A stretch of DNA of 64,000 nucleotides from Raphanus sativus (taxonomy: Eukaryota > Streptophyta > Magnoliopsida > Brassicales > Brassicaceae), in the NCBI RefSeq assembly GCF_000801105.2, contig NC_079515.1, forward strand, positions 13,392,001 through 13,456,000. Reading direction: 5' to 3'. The position numbers and the translations under genes are program-made. Shown here piece by piece: positions 33,311-43,871 of the stretch; position 1 is the first letter of the stretch; each line of letters opens with the position of its first letter. The notes under the pieces were generated by a model. That model was not told the DNA's origin, ran no database searches, and saw only the letters and a list, made by a program, of their open reading frames with translations.

Positions 33311-35320
33311 AATACAAAAATGCTATACATTTTTTTAACAGTAACTTGAATCCCAAGAGTATTTACTTCACGATTTTAAATGTAATTTACCATGTTTGTA
33401 AATTGTTAACTTTTTATTAATAACTTACCTTATCTTCAATGTGGATTACTTGCGCAACTTGGTATCATATTTATTACTGTGTTTAAATATGATTGCACGA
33501 CAAGTTAGTATCAAATAATATATTCATACAATTTATTACATTCTTTTTATTGCTATATAGATGTTTTGAATTTAATGCGTTAACATAAATCATTCTTATT
33601 TATTACCAATCAATCTTGTGAATTAAATATGACGAATATATGTTACGTGATGTTGTAATCATCATTAATTGGTAATCATTAATGTTATAAATATGGACAT
33701 ATTTTTCATTCAAAGCAAATTGTGACAACTAAATAATAAACAAATAATAATATAATTGTTAAATGATGATAATAATAATTATAAAAATGACCTTATTATA
33801 TATTGAGATCTGAAAACAAAAAATAATCCAATAAAAAAATATAACTAAAAAACAATAACGAATACATTGACTAAATAATAACATGTCATTAGAACTAAAA
33901 AAAATTTACCTGCATCGTGGTGAAATCGTTATAATAGGGCATCTGCATATAAACCAAAAGAAAAGTCAGCTCTGATAAAATATGTATATATAAAAGCTTA
34001 ATGATGTAAAACAACAAAAACAATATGAAAATAAAAAGTTGAGAATAAAAAGTCAGTGGCTTCGTTTCTTCTACTGTGAATATCTTATATATAGTAAATT
34101 GGTGTACGTTTCTCAATGATTTAGCTTGCATGATAAGCCAAAATATCATAATATTTTAATTCTGAATTTGTAAAAAGGAAACTTATTAATACACATATTT
34201 ATTGTAATTCTTGCGCAAGTTATGATTAATGAGAGCAATTAATGTAATATTCCGATTAGCAAGTTATGATTAATGAGAGCAATTGGTTAAATGAAATATA
34301 TTAAATATGTATAGTGAATGAGTGAATTTAATTAATATTATCAAGTTTTTATTAATAATATAAACATAATAAAAACGTTTTTGGGAGAAAGTTATAATAT
34401 TACACGTATTATGCCATTAATACATTTAATAAATGGTCGACATTTATTAATATTCTTGCGCAAGTTATGATTAATGAGATTAGGAATTAATTTAAATGTT
34501 CGACATTTATTAAGATTCTTGCGCAAGTTATGATTAATGAGATTAACAATTAATGTAATTTTCTGATTAGTAGCTTGATTAGAAAAATAAATCAAAAAAA
34601 ATATTACAAAAAATCAGCCCATAGAATCGCTTGGTTGATGAGGTTATTACATTCATGAAATTGGTTGATGAGCTATTACAAAAAATCAACCAATAGAACC
34701 AATAAATCAAAAAAAGAAACTACAAAAAATCAACAAAAAAGAAATTACATTCATGAGGTTCCAACAATGAATTGTGACGAAACGTCAATGATGGTGTTTA
34801 TTGTAATTCTGCATATAAGAAAACAAAGAAAAAATATATTATAAAATACATATAGATTCAACCCCAAAACTTAGACTCAAATCCAAGGCTCCAGCTCTGC
34901 AAGATCAGTTTCACCAAATTTAGTGACATTGATTATAACAAAAAGATTTGAAGATGTATACAATCCCGAAACAAAAACAAAATTGTATAGTTGATAGAAC
35001 AAATCCGATGAGATGCATCATGAATGGATGGAGGAAGTTTTGTGGTTTTTTGGTGACAAAGAAAACTTTTTCGTCTCAAAGATTGATAGAGAGACAATGT
35101 GGAGAGCAAAAGAACAAAATAATTGGAGAAGAAAAGGCTCGAATAAATTACCAGTAACGATGTTCGTCTGTGAGCTAATTATTGATTATCATCCCTTGGA
35201 TCATAAACCTGCTCAGGATCACAAAATATAATTTAAATTAGAACGATCAAAAACATAAAAAAAAAACTTAAACAATAGATGCGTGAGACTAAAGAATGGT
35301 TGTGTTGCTTGAACTCGACA
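33311..35320. other. AT-rich interior of Helitron C
   Basis: Contains repeated ATTCTTGCGCAAGTTATGATTAATGAG words at about 34210, 34455 and 34520, consistent with duplicated subterminal Helitron DNA. Short frames (34392-34595, 34948-35231) have no recognisable domain. Confidence 0.4.
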
Positions 35321-36095
35321 TTGAACTCTATATATATAAAGTGATGGTGAAAAGTATTAATGACGCCAAGAATATTACTTGCTAAATTTGTGAAAGTAAT
35401 TGGTTATACTAAGGTATGTAAATTAAATTACGTTTGATTAAAGAAAACATATTAAATTTGTAGTGTTAAAAACGATTATACATATTATATGATGCGAGAC
35501 TTGCGCAAGTAATCCGTATAAATAAGGTATGTTAATAATAATAAGTTTCCTAATTAGATATAAAACGTATTATGCCATTAAGACATTTAATGATTAGTCG
35601 ACATTTATTAAAATTCTTCTGCAAGCTATGATTAATGGTCGACATTGATTACGATTCTTGCGCAAAAAATAATTAGTGCGTTTGACAATTAATGTCACTT
35701 TCCAATTAAAAGGTCGATGAAAAAAATAAATCAAAAAGAATAATTAGAAAAATTCGACCAATAGAAACGCGAGAATTTTCGTGAGAAGAACTGTGTGAGC
35801 GCCACGTGGCGTTTGTACTTCTCTTTTAATATATAGGAGGATATTATATGAAAATTTACATCATGTTCGTCCCCCAAGTATATGGGGTGTGTAAACTAAA
35901 AAGAAGCTGATGATGAGAGAGTTTCACCAGCCAAGACCAAGACACACAGTAACAGAGAGTTTCAGAGACTCCCTAACAAACACATTACAAGCGAATAGAC
36001 AGAGATACAGACCCAGAAAAATATTACATTGTAGAGAGAATGTAAGTGATACCAAAGTTCAAAATAAAGCGAAGATGAAATCTATTCGCCAAGAC

Positions 36096-36326
36096 TTAGA
36101 ACCATATGGATATATCTTGCTGCTTCTGCTTCTGCATACCATCCATCGTTCCTACTACTCCTGCCATTGACATATCAACTCTGTAATAAAATGACGCCAT
36201 ATCGAACGGTGGAGAATCAAACGCAAGATGAACCTGTTGCTGCTACTGTTGTTATGCGCAACTTCAAAGTTACTGTTGTTGTGTGTAGTCTCGTGCATGA
36301 AACCCATTGTTATTGTTTCCTTGGAA
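36096..36326 (-). pseudogene. C-terminal exon of a Q-rich protein, unidentified
   Basis: A single 77-codon frame on the minus strand runs from FQGNNNNGFHARDY through a Gln-rich stretch to AFDSPPFDMASFYYRVDMSM and ends DISIWF-stop. Four stops interrupt the Gln-rich part. Each is TAA, TAG or TGA where CAA, CAG or CGA is expected, so all fit C-to-T changes. The composition suggests the tail of a plant transcription factor, but I cannot name it. It lies in the same orientation as the other fragments behind the Helitron D 5' end. Confidence 0.45.
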
Positions 36327-36414
36327 AAACGTTTTGTTACCGAAGTGAAGTTAATGAGGCCATAGATAAGAATTTTCAGGTCTCAGGGAATCACAATATA
36401 AACAGCAATATGTG

Positions 36415-36438
36415 CTAGATAGATAGATAGATAGATAG
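36415..36438. repeat. (TAGA)n microsatellite
   Basis: Six TAGA repeats. The following 350 bp (to about 36770) contain an LTR-like TTCAAACAAGGATTACAAAG but no paired repeat, so no element is called. Confidence 0.8.
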
Positions 36439-36793
36439 TCCTGCTTTTGTAACAATGCATATCTTAAGACTCCTAATCCATCAGTTCCTACAAAGACTAC
36501 TTGGCTTGTGGTAAGTAGATTGTAACGTATTGGTAAGAACACTTGTGACTTAAGAGAAGATAATGTTTCTATTTGATTCAAACAAGGATTACAAAGAAAG
36601 CCTTCCACACGAGAGACTCTTTATCTCTTTACAACCACTTGATCAAATCATTGATATCTCTCCCCTAGACTCTTACTTATAGACTAATTAAGTACTCACA
36701 GCACCAGCTGACAGTTATTCCAGATCCTCTGACCTGTCTCTTATCACTATTCCTTATTCCTTATGTACTTCTAGAAAGTAGCCAGCATGCACA

Positions 36794-37112
36794 TTAGACC
36801 ATCGGTACGTCCCAACGCCATAAAGTCCCGTCCTCGGAGGCAGCAAGAATTGTGCTACAATGCCATGGAAAGAGACAGAGTGTGTCAGGAATCAAAATGC
36901 TTTGCATTTTTGTTTAGAGTAAATACTGATTCCTAAAATAATGAAAGTTTTTCAATGCATTGGCGAAGAGAGAAAGTGAAGCTTATTCATTTGTATTTAG
37001 AGATTAAAAATTGCGTCTAGATCTGGAAGTGACTTACACTGTAACCAAAACAAGAGGACGGCGCTTTAAATCCCTGACATAAATCTTGCCTTTCTCATTC
37101 CCTGACGATAGA
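36794..37112 (-). pseudogene. WD40-repeat C-terminal fragment (FIE/EED-like)
   Basis: Two exon-like pieces on the minus strand: 37112-37038 with NEKGKIYVRDLKRRPLVL and a GTAAGT donor, and 36854-36794 with ILAASEDGTLWRWDV, ending in a stop. The GxxGKIYVxxL plus EDGTxWRWDV pattern matches the end of FIE/EED-type WD40 proteins, the histone-binding subunit of Polycomb complex PRC2. It is a short match with the segment between shortened, so FIE is a suggestion only. It sits immediately downstream of the geranylgeranyltransferase exons on the same strand. Confidence 0.45.
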
Positions 37113-37124
37113 CTTATCCTTACC

Positions 37125-37735
37125 CCATTCTAATCTATAGGAAACTGAGAGCTCCTTGAACCATAGAAACCGTAGAATTCACCTGCAAATCAACACCTCA
37201 CAATTCAATTCAGAAAGAAGTTCTCGTGATTCTCAGCCACAATAATACGATAAAGGTACCTTCTTCAAGTGAAGCTCTGTTCCTAGGGAAGGCCTGGAAG
37301 GACAGAACCCACTTCGCAACTACATCTTTGTCAACCTAGAGCAACGAAACCAATGTGAAAATCAGAAACCACTGATGAAAGTTACACACTTTAACCATTT
37401 ATTACAGAGCAAAGCTTAAACTGAAAAAACAGAGAGAAACAGAGTTAGAGACGAACACGGTCTGTTGCGCCTAGAAAGTGAAGTCCCGAGATTATGAAGT
37501 GAGCGAGGGTGAGTCGATTGATCTCCTGCGATTGGTAATGGTACGGAAGCAGCTCTTACATCATCTGCAAATACACCAAGTGTCGATCTTTATCGAAATT
37601 CGCCGAAGAGGGTGGTTGCGACGGTGACGTATACTCTTCTTCATCTTCTGCGTCATCGGAATCTTCGTCTTCGGACTCCCACTCGATTGCTTCTCCGTGC
37701 ACGGCGGTACCTACCTGACATGGCTTCTTTTCTGT
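37125..37735 (-). pseudogene. GGB: Geranylgeranyltransferase type I beta subunit, 5' fragment
   Basis: Three exons match the plant PGGT-I beta subunit. Exon 1 (about 37720-37457) has the acidic N-terminus (EYTSPSQPPSSANFDKDRHL) followed by LLPYHYQSQEINRLTLAHFI. Exon 2 (37335-37260) is VDKDVVAKWVLSFQAFPRN. Exon 3 (from 37182) is GEFYGFYGSRSSQFPID. Borders between them are GT-AG, although the exon 1 donor is weak (GTTCGT). Stops replace Tyr in QMMYELL and the residue after FPID, and no in-frame ATG remains. The enzyme attaches geranylgeranyl to CaaX proteins; the zinc-binding and catalytic parts are absent. After FPID the sequence passes straight into the WD40 fragment. Confidence 0.8.
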
Positions 37736-37879
37736 TTAGATCGGTCAACGAATCTCGAAACTCTGGCTTTGGACTTGATAGAGAGACTTTGCTTTTCCGA
37801 ATTCGCGTTTTGGATCTGTGGTTTTAAACAGCACATTGTCAGAATGTGGAAATTTAAAACGGCGCGTTGTTTTCTGAGT

Positions 37880-38458
37880 AGACCTATTTGGCAAAATATT
37901 TTTTAGAGATGTTTTTTTTAAAAAATAGATAATATATTTTCTATCTAAACATGGTTTCAGCATACGAACATGGTTTCAACTTTCAACTATCCCAAAGAAG
38001 GTGACAACAACAAAAGAAAAAATAAGAAAAACTATCCCAAAGAAGGTTCTATTTTATAAACAATATTATTTTAGATAAATACTGTGATAACATCATAAAA
38101 CGAGCAGAACTAAACATTTTTCTTTTTATTTCATATTGTATGATATTTTACAGAATTACACGCATTTTAAAATTTTTAATTTTCTCAAAAATTAGCACAA
38201 ATAATAATTTAAATTTAATTCATTTAACTGTAAATAAAATAAAAAATTATAACTAACTACGTAAATTTTAATAAAACTATTAATCAGCTAAACATGTGAA
38301 TAAATTAAAAAAAATCTAATAAACTATTTTACAGTTTATATTAAAACAGAAGGAGTATTATTATTGGAATTATCTTCTCTAAACTTTGAATTTGCTTGCA
38401 CATAGCAGAAGGATACACGATATATATATTGATATATGAGTTATATTTTGGCAGGACC
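37880..38458. other. AT-rich DNA between captured fragments
   Basis: No gene. A 17-bp word AACTATCCCAAAGAAGG occurs twice (about 37986 and 38030). The right part ends TTAAAACAGAAGGAGTA (about 38341-38357), which resembles one end of a Stowaway/mariner-type element (CTCCTTCTGTTTTAA on the other strand); a matching left end was not found. Confidence 0.4.
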
Positions 38459-38625
38459 TTAAGATCGCTTCCAGAATATCCATCAGCCATTCTAGCAACT
38501 TCATCAAGATCAACATCATAACAAAGGTCTTCTTTTGCAAGTATAACTCTTAGTATCTTTGCTCTATTCTGAGCATCTGGCAATCCCACCATCAACCTGC
38601 ACCAAGTCAATACCACAAACGTTTA

Positions 38626-40196
38626 TGTAACATTCCGAGTTGTTGTGATATTTGAAAAGAAAGCTTAAGAGAATTGATTTGGTTACCTATGTCACCAAAG
38701 TCGATTCACCTTTTCCGTCACACATCCGTTTAGAACTCCAGAGTTAAGCGTGCTTGGGCTGGAATAATGAAAGGACGGGTGACCTATCGGGAAGTGATTC
38801 GCGATACCGTGTAAGTGAGGCCAAAGCACGGGGAAAGGTCGGGTGGTGATTGCAGGGTTAGTAAACAATGATTTCGAGCCTTGGAAAATTAAAGACCGAC
38901 CGTCAGATGGGATGGGGCCCACGGGCCGAGAGAGCGAGCGTGGGTGGCCCATTAGCCGTGGACGGGTCGGGGCATTACAAGTGGTATCAGAGCTGGTTAG
39001 CCGTCTTGGTTCTGACCCGAGAGGCGTCTTGAGACCTGTCGTGGGGCCCAATGAGGACGTTGCGTTCTTCGAGAGGGGGTGAATTGTAACATCCCGAGTT
39101 GTGATATGTGAAAAGAAAGCTTAAGAGAATTGATTTGGTTACCTATGTCACCAAAGTTGACTTACCTTTTCCGTCACACATCTGTTTAGAACTCCAGAGT
39201 TAAGCGTACTTGGGCTGGAGTAGTGGAAGGATGGGTGACCTATCGGGAAGGGATTCGAAATACCGTGTGTGATGCGGCCATCAAACCAGTGGTCGAACCA
39301 GAGGTCAACCACACAGTCCAAACCGGCCACTTTGGAGGTACCAGCGACAGAGGTCCAGAACCAGACGAATATCTCAAAAACCAGAAGGTCTTTTGTCATG
39401 AATCCAATTTTCCTAGAAGGCCAACTAATGAAGGATTCACTGAGGTTTGGAATTACAAGAAAAGCTTCACGGAGGAAGAAGTTATGAATTTTACAAACCG
39501 GAGGTTCCCCAGCCCATCCATCTGCGAGTACCCGACTTTTAAAGGAGATTCAAGCCCAATGAAGAAGTGGCCTGAACCAAATCCGATCATAGGATTCAAG
39601 AGGGATCTCTCATCTTTCCAGGAAGCCCAATTTCAGGAGAAATGGCCACGGAATTATGAAGTTATGACCCATTCTCCAAAACCGATCAAACCAGTTCTAC
39701 ACTTGCCTCAATTGGAAGCTAACCGGTTCAATCAGCTTCAGACCCGACTTTGGCGACCAGGAGACCAATCTATAAATTCAGGGAGTTCATCTAATGATCC
39801 ATAAGAGTCAGACCATTCCATGCCATGCACCAGAGACCACATGATCAAGAGGATCTTCATTAACCACAACTTTCCTTATCCGGAATGTATTCACACTTGG
39901 AGCCATAACTCATCAGAGAGTTAGCCATCAATGCTACCACGAATTGGAGACATTTCCATCTTATCTAGGAGACCCAAGATGCACCAGACCAAATATGATC
40001 AGGAGGATTCCAATCAGACCAGAAGATTTGCTCAATTGCTCAGCACGGGGAAAGGTCGGATGGTGATTGCAGGGTTAGTAAACAATGATTTCGGGCCTTG
40101 GAAAATTAACGACCGACCGTCAGATGGGATGGGGCCCACGGGCCGAGAGAGCGGGCGTGGGTAGCCCATTAGCCGTGGACGGGTCGGGGCGTTACA
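38626..40196 (+). mobile_element. TRIM (miniature LTR element) with a chimeric 3' LTR
   Basis: The 5' LTR is 38626-38979 (354 bp), TGTAACATTCC to GGCATTACA. Primer-binding site TGGTATCAGAGCTGG begins at 38982 and a polypurine GAGAGGGGGTGA ends before 39085, so the internal region is only 105 bp and non-coding. The 3' LTR begins TGTAACATCCC at 39085 and ends GGCGTTACA at 40196. It is split by about 760 bp of unrelated DNA (39285-40046) between GCGGCC and GCACGGGG. Target duplication GTTTA/GTTTC matches at four of five bases. Proteins would come from an autonomous element. Confidence 0.85.
39285..40046 (+). pseudogene. Gypsy-derived coding fragment inside the TRIM 3' LTR
   Basis: An open frame runs to 39804: TSDRGPEPDEYLKNQKVF, MNFTNRRFPSPSICEYP, MKKWPEPNPI and LEANRFNQLQTRLWRPGDQS. 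The same protein family (VFLHEPNF, RRFSSPSICEYRP) occurs on the minus strand at 56322-56500 and 58103-58423, where it follows a gypsy gag. It is therefore a spacer or linker region of a gypsy-type element. The function of this region is not known. It was inserted into, or recombined into, the TRIM LTR; no duplication is clear. Confidence 0.6.
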
Positions 40197-40925
40197 GTTT
40201 CACTGCCTATAACAGTCATTTCAGTTTGACCAAACACAGAACTTATAGACTTGATAGTCATTTATAAATTTACCTACGAGGCAACCGTCTAATGACAGCC
40301 TCGTCAAGGTCAAAAGGCCGATTTGTGGCTGCAAGGACCATAACACGTTCCTTCTCCCTTGTCAGCATTTTCGGAGGTTCGCACCATTGCCATTGTACGA
40401 TAAAAAGGGAAGAATGTTTGTGTTTTAAGACCTCTAGATTCATCTCTATATATAAAGTGAATGTTCTCATATTAATGACACCAAGGTAATATTTTTACAA
40501 TAAATAATGAAATCGTTTAAGGAAAGATATTAAATTTGTATTGTCATAAAATGATATGCATATAATATGATTTTAACTTGCACAAATAATCAATATTAGT
40601 AAGGTAAGTTAATAAAAATAAGTTTCCTATTTAGATACAAATAGTTAAATGTCATTAAGCAATATAATAAATATGATATCAAAAGTAAATGGTTTACCGA
40701 ATTTGTAATAATGAAACTTATTAATACACGTATTTATTATATTATTGCGCAAGTTATAATTTATGAGATTAGCAATTAGTGTTATTTTCCTATTAGCATC
40801 TCGAGCACAAAAAATAAATCAAAAAAGAAATTCCAAAAAATCAACCAATAGGAACGCCAGATTTCTGCTGAGAAGCTCTGTATGAGCGACATGTGGCAAA
40901 TGTACTTCTCTTTTAATATATAGAT

Positions 40926-41580
40926 GGATATGAAAGTATACTATTACAACATTAAATTATTGATATATATTCAATCCAAATATGCTATCAAGTATATTAA
41001 TTAGATGATATTATTTATGATATTATGGAAAATAATAGTATTTAAGGAGATATCAATTTCGAAAATATAGGAAACCATTTGAAAAGATCAAGGTAACAAT
41101 ATTTAAATAATATGTCAGTTTGATTTGTGTATTTAATAATGTGTTTTATTTAATATCAGATTAGTAATGAATGAAAGTGTAATGTGACCAACTCTAATAG
41201 ATAGTCTATTCTTAAAAAAAATCACACATAAATGAGAAGTCATGAGTTTGAGATGCAGCCCAAACAAATCACGGGTTTGAGTCATAATAACTAAGATTTT
41301 TTGGAAAATTTACCAAAATAGCATAAAACTTGATTTTAAATATAGAAGTATTCGTCCAAAATTAGTAATACCAAAAAATAAATATCAGTTTTAAATCTTA
41401 TTTTAAAGATGGATCACCTGAATCTTAGAATATATATATATATATTAGTGCATATGTTTATCCAGAAGATCATTAAAGGTTTACCGATTGGTCGGTGTCA
41501 TCGATCGTACATGTGACATTTTACTTCACCGGGTAATTACACAGTAAAATCTGGATATATAATATAATCACAATGTCTGG
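40926..41580. other. AT-rich spacer right of Helitron D
   Basis: No gene or repeat recognised. Contains a short (AT)n at about 41432-41446. Confidence 0.4.
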
Positions 41581-42120
41581 ATAAGGGACAAAGACTAAAA
41601 TTTTATAGCCCAGATACCAAACCTTGGCTTGCGCAACATGGAGACTGAACTGTTCACCAAAATTGAGGCATTTTGTATGGTAAATTATATCAGGCAGTTT
41701 ACCGGTTACGAAAAATAGCAATCTAACGGAATGGATTGTGATATACAGTGTAGTATATTTGATGTGGAGGAGGAATCCATTAACCATATAATATTTGAAT
41801 GTCCAATTGAGTCCTTTCGAAGATTCCTTCCAATTCGAGGATCTTTCCATCGGTCTCGCTTTTTGAAATGTTGATTATTTGTTCCGGAGACTCCTGAAGT
41901 ATTATGATTTTAATTATTTCTCATGAATTATGTGGTATATATGGAAAAACAAGAATGGTAAGATTCATAAGAATAAAGATGGTAATCCACAAGAGTTGTT
42001 ATGCATAACTAAATAGAAAGAGATTTATGAGCAGAGGGTTAGTTAACGGATCAACAAGCACAAAATAAGGTTTCAGCGCTTTTTGAATGGCATCCTATGG
42101 ATAATTCCAGAGTTTGCTAT

Positions 42121-43473
42121 GTTGATGGGGGGAAAAAGTGCCTATTTCAACATGAACTTTACGCGTCGTGCCTATTCCTTCACGAACTTTGTAGTAGTGC
42201 GTATTTCACACTAAACTAAACAAATTTTTTAAAATACTATATGAACTTTATGCGTAGTGTCTATTCCTTCACGAACTTTATAGTAGTGCGTATTTCACAT
42301 TGAACTAAACAAAAATAAAAAAATACTACATAGACTCTCAAAATCGTGCTTATTTCAATATTGAACATTAAATGTGTTAATCATCCGTTAATTTATCAAA
42401 ATAGCGTCATTTTGAATAAATTTTGTGAAACTAAAAATCAAAATAAAATTTACTCTTAAAATCGTGCTTATATATATTTACTGTCAAATGTAACATTCAT
42501 CCTTTAATTTACCAAAAGACTTTATTTTGGTTAAATTCTATGAAATTATTCGTCATTTTTTAATTTTACAAAATCTATCCAAAATGACATTGTTTTGATA
42601 AATTAATGTATGACTAACACTTTTAACGGTATATATATATATATATATATTGACTGTCAAAAGTGTTAGTCTTGAGAAAATACTACATAGACTCTCAAAA
42701 TCGTTATTATTTATATTTGATGGTTAAAAGTGTTAGTCATCCGTTATTTTGATAAATTAATGTATGACTAACACTTTTGATTTTCTAAACAGAAAAATAC
42801 TAATACTTTTGACGGTTAATGTACATATATATATGACTAACACCTTTGATTTGCTGACAAAAAAATACTAACACTTTTGACACTCAAAATCGTGATTATA
42901 TATATATATATATATTGACCGTCAAAAGTGTTAGTCTTTCTTTGTCAGCAAGTGAAATGTGTTAGTCATACATTAATTTATCAAAACATCATTTTGGACA
43001 GATTTTTTTGTAAAATTGAAAAAATTAAAAAACGACGGATGATTTCATAGAATGCATCCAAAATAGTTTTTTGATAAATTCAATGATGACTATTACCTTT
43101 GACAGTCAATATATATAAGCACGATTTTGAACGTATATTTTATTTTTTATTTTTAATTTTTAATTTCACAAAATTTATACAAAATAACGTTGTTTTGATA
43201 AATTAACGGATGACTAACACATTTAACACTCAATATTAAAATAAGCACGATTTTGAGAGTCTTTGTAGTATTTTTTTATTTTTGTTTAGTTCAGTGTGAA
43301 ATACGCACTACTATAAAGTTCGTGAAGGAATAGACACGGCGCATAAAGTTCATATAGTATTTTAAAAAAATTGTTTAGTTCAGTGTGAAATATGCACTAC
43401 TACAAAGTTCGTGAAGAAATAGGCACGACGCGTAAAGTTCATGTTGAAATAGGCACTTTTTCCGTTGATGGGG
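42121..43473. mobile_element. Foldback / long-TIR DNA element, 1333 bp, 10-bp target duplication
   Basis: The element (42131-43463) begins GGAAAAAGTGCCTATTTCAA and ends with its exact reverse complement. It is flanked by GTTGATGGGG at 42121-42130 and 43464-43473. The inverted repeats extend far inward (at least about 240 bp), and the core is made of shorter inverted and direct repeats of AACACTTTTGAC-type words around (AT)n tracts, so nearly the whole element can fold on itself. No coding sequence. A 9-11 bp duplication with long TIRs suggests a non-autonomous Mutator-like element. Confidence 0.85.
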
Positions 43474-43503
43474 TCTCGAGAGAAACAGACTCATTTACAG
43501 GCC

Positions 43504-43526
43504 GGGGGGGGGGGGGGGGGGGGGGG
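43504..43526. repeat. Poly-G run of 23
   Basis: Twenty-three consecutive G in the middle of a LINE RNase H frame, directly after TTTACAGGCC. Such long G runs are rare in plant DNA; the length could be inflated by assembly or sequencing. Confidence 0.9.
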
Positions 43527-43871
43527 TTTGCAAAAATATTGGCTTAAAAAGAAAATAGTAACATTTAAGATGTTCTTACAAAAACGAAAATATTTTCCAC
43601 CTAATTTCCTTTGGGTTTCTTTCCCCCATTGCTTCACAAACTTATCCCAAAATGTAGGAAGATGATGGCATCAAGTGTTGGACTAATAACAATCTGTTCA
43701 GCTTTCACCAACCAGCCCAAAACTTGGCCGTAGCCATCTTACGTTGGTGTGTCTATTAACCCACGTGTTAATCACCCAAAACTACCAAAAATACATTCTT
43801 AAATAAATTGAATTTGTCATTCTTAACCGGAATCTCATAAACTCCCAAAAGCAGAGAACCATTTTCCGGCA
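43527..43871. other. Promoter and leader region of TRPC
   Basis: 345 bp between the LINE remnant and the TRPC start codon. The last 70 bp (CTCATAAACTCCC...) look like untranslated leader. No clear TATA box beyond TTAAATAAATTG near 43799. Confidence 0.4.

Larger units (their letters stand above)
31716..35841 (-). mobile_element. Helitron C, 4.1 kb, non-autonomous
   Basis: The minus-strand 3' end is CTAG at 31719-31716 with hairpin GCCCGCACAGGGTGCGGGC and host A at 31715. A second, internal GCGGGTCACCTAG-like end lies about 110 bp inside. The 5' end at about 35841 reads TCCTCCTATATATTAAAAG on the minus strand, with GAAGTACAAACGCCACGTGGC following. The interior holds the same telobox/(CT)n units as Helitron B and AT-rich DNA with several CTTGCGCAAGT words. 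No Rep/helicase frame. Confidence 0.65.
38459..40385 (-). pseudogene. AAA+ ATPase gene fragment, two exons
   Basis: Exon a (about 40385-40274) encodes KERVMVLAATNRPFDLDEAV and IRRLPRR. After an intron, exon b (38596-38459) continues [20 protein letters not shown] and [18 protein letters not shown]. The split Arg codon (AG/G) and both splice sites are correct. These are the sensor 1, arginine-finger (RRLPRR) and C-terminal small-domain start of a meiotic-clade AAA ATPase of the kind related to spastin/katanin and MSP1. Walker A and B exons are missing. The intron now holds a TRIM retroelement. Orientation matches Helitron D. Confidence 0.8.
35842..40925 (-). mobile_element. Helitron D region carrying four captured gene pieces
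   Basis: The minus-strand 5' end lies at about 40925 (TCCATCTATATATTAAAAGAG, then GAAGTACATTTGCCACATGTCGCTC), with subterminal DNA to 40446 that matches Helitrons B and C. Directly behind it, all on the minus strand, are AAA-ATPase exons, geranylgeranyltransferase beta exons, a WD40 tail and a Q-rich protein tail. No clear 3' hairpin-CTAG of its own was found to the left before Helitron C's 5' end at 35841. Either the 3' end is lost, or the element uses the 3' end at 31716 and Helitron C is its inner part. The extent given is therefore a guess; the 5' end is good. Confidence 0.5.
41581..43560 (+). mobile_element. LINE 3' fragment, split by a foldback element
   Basis: On the plus strand, with frameshifts, the sequence shows the zinc-binding region that follows LINE reverse transcriptase (SINHIIFECPIESF; KLRHFVW), then WYIWKNKNGKIHKNKDGNP. 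The beginning of RNase H (VCYVDGVSRETDSFTG) spans the two sides of the foldback insertion at 42131-43463. The RNase H breaks off at the G run near 43504. The frame is heavily decayed. No ends or duplication identified. Confidence 0.7.

Noticed and set aside
41215..41295. tRNA or SINE-like B-box words (GGGTTTGAGTC)
   Set aside because: No A box at the right distance, no A tail and no duplication.
41521..41850. Minus-strand 109-codon frame
   Set aside because: Antisense of a LINE zinc-binding region that is recognisable on the plus strand.
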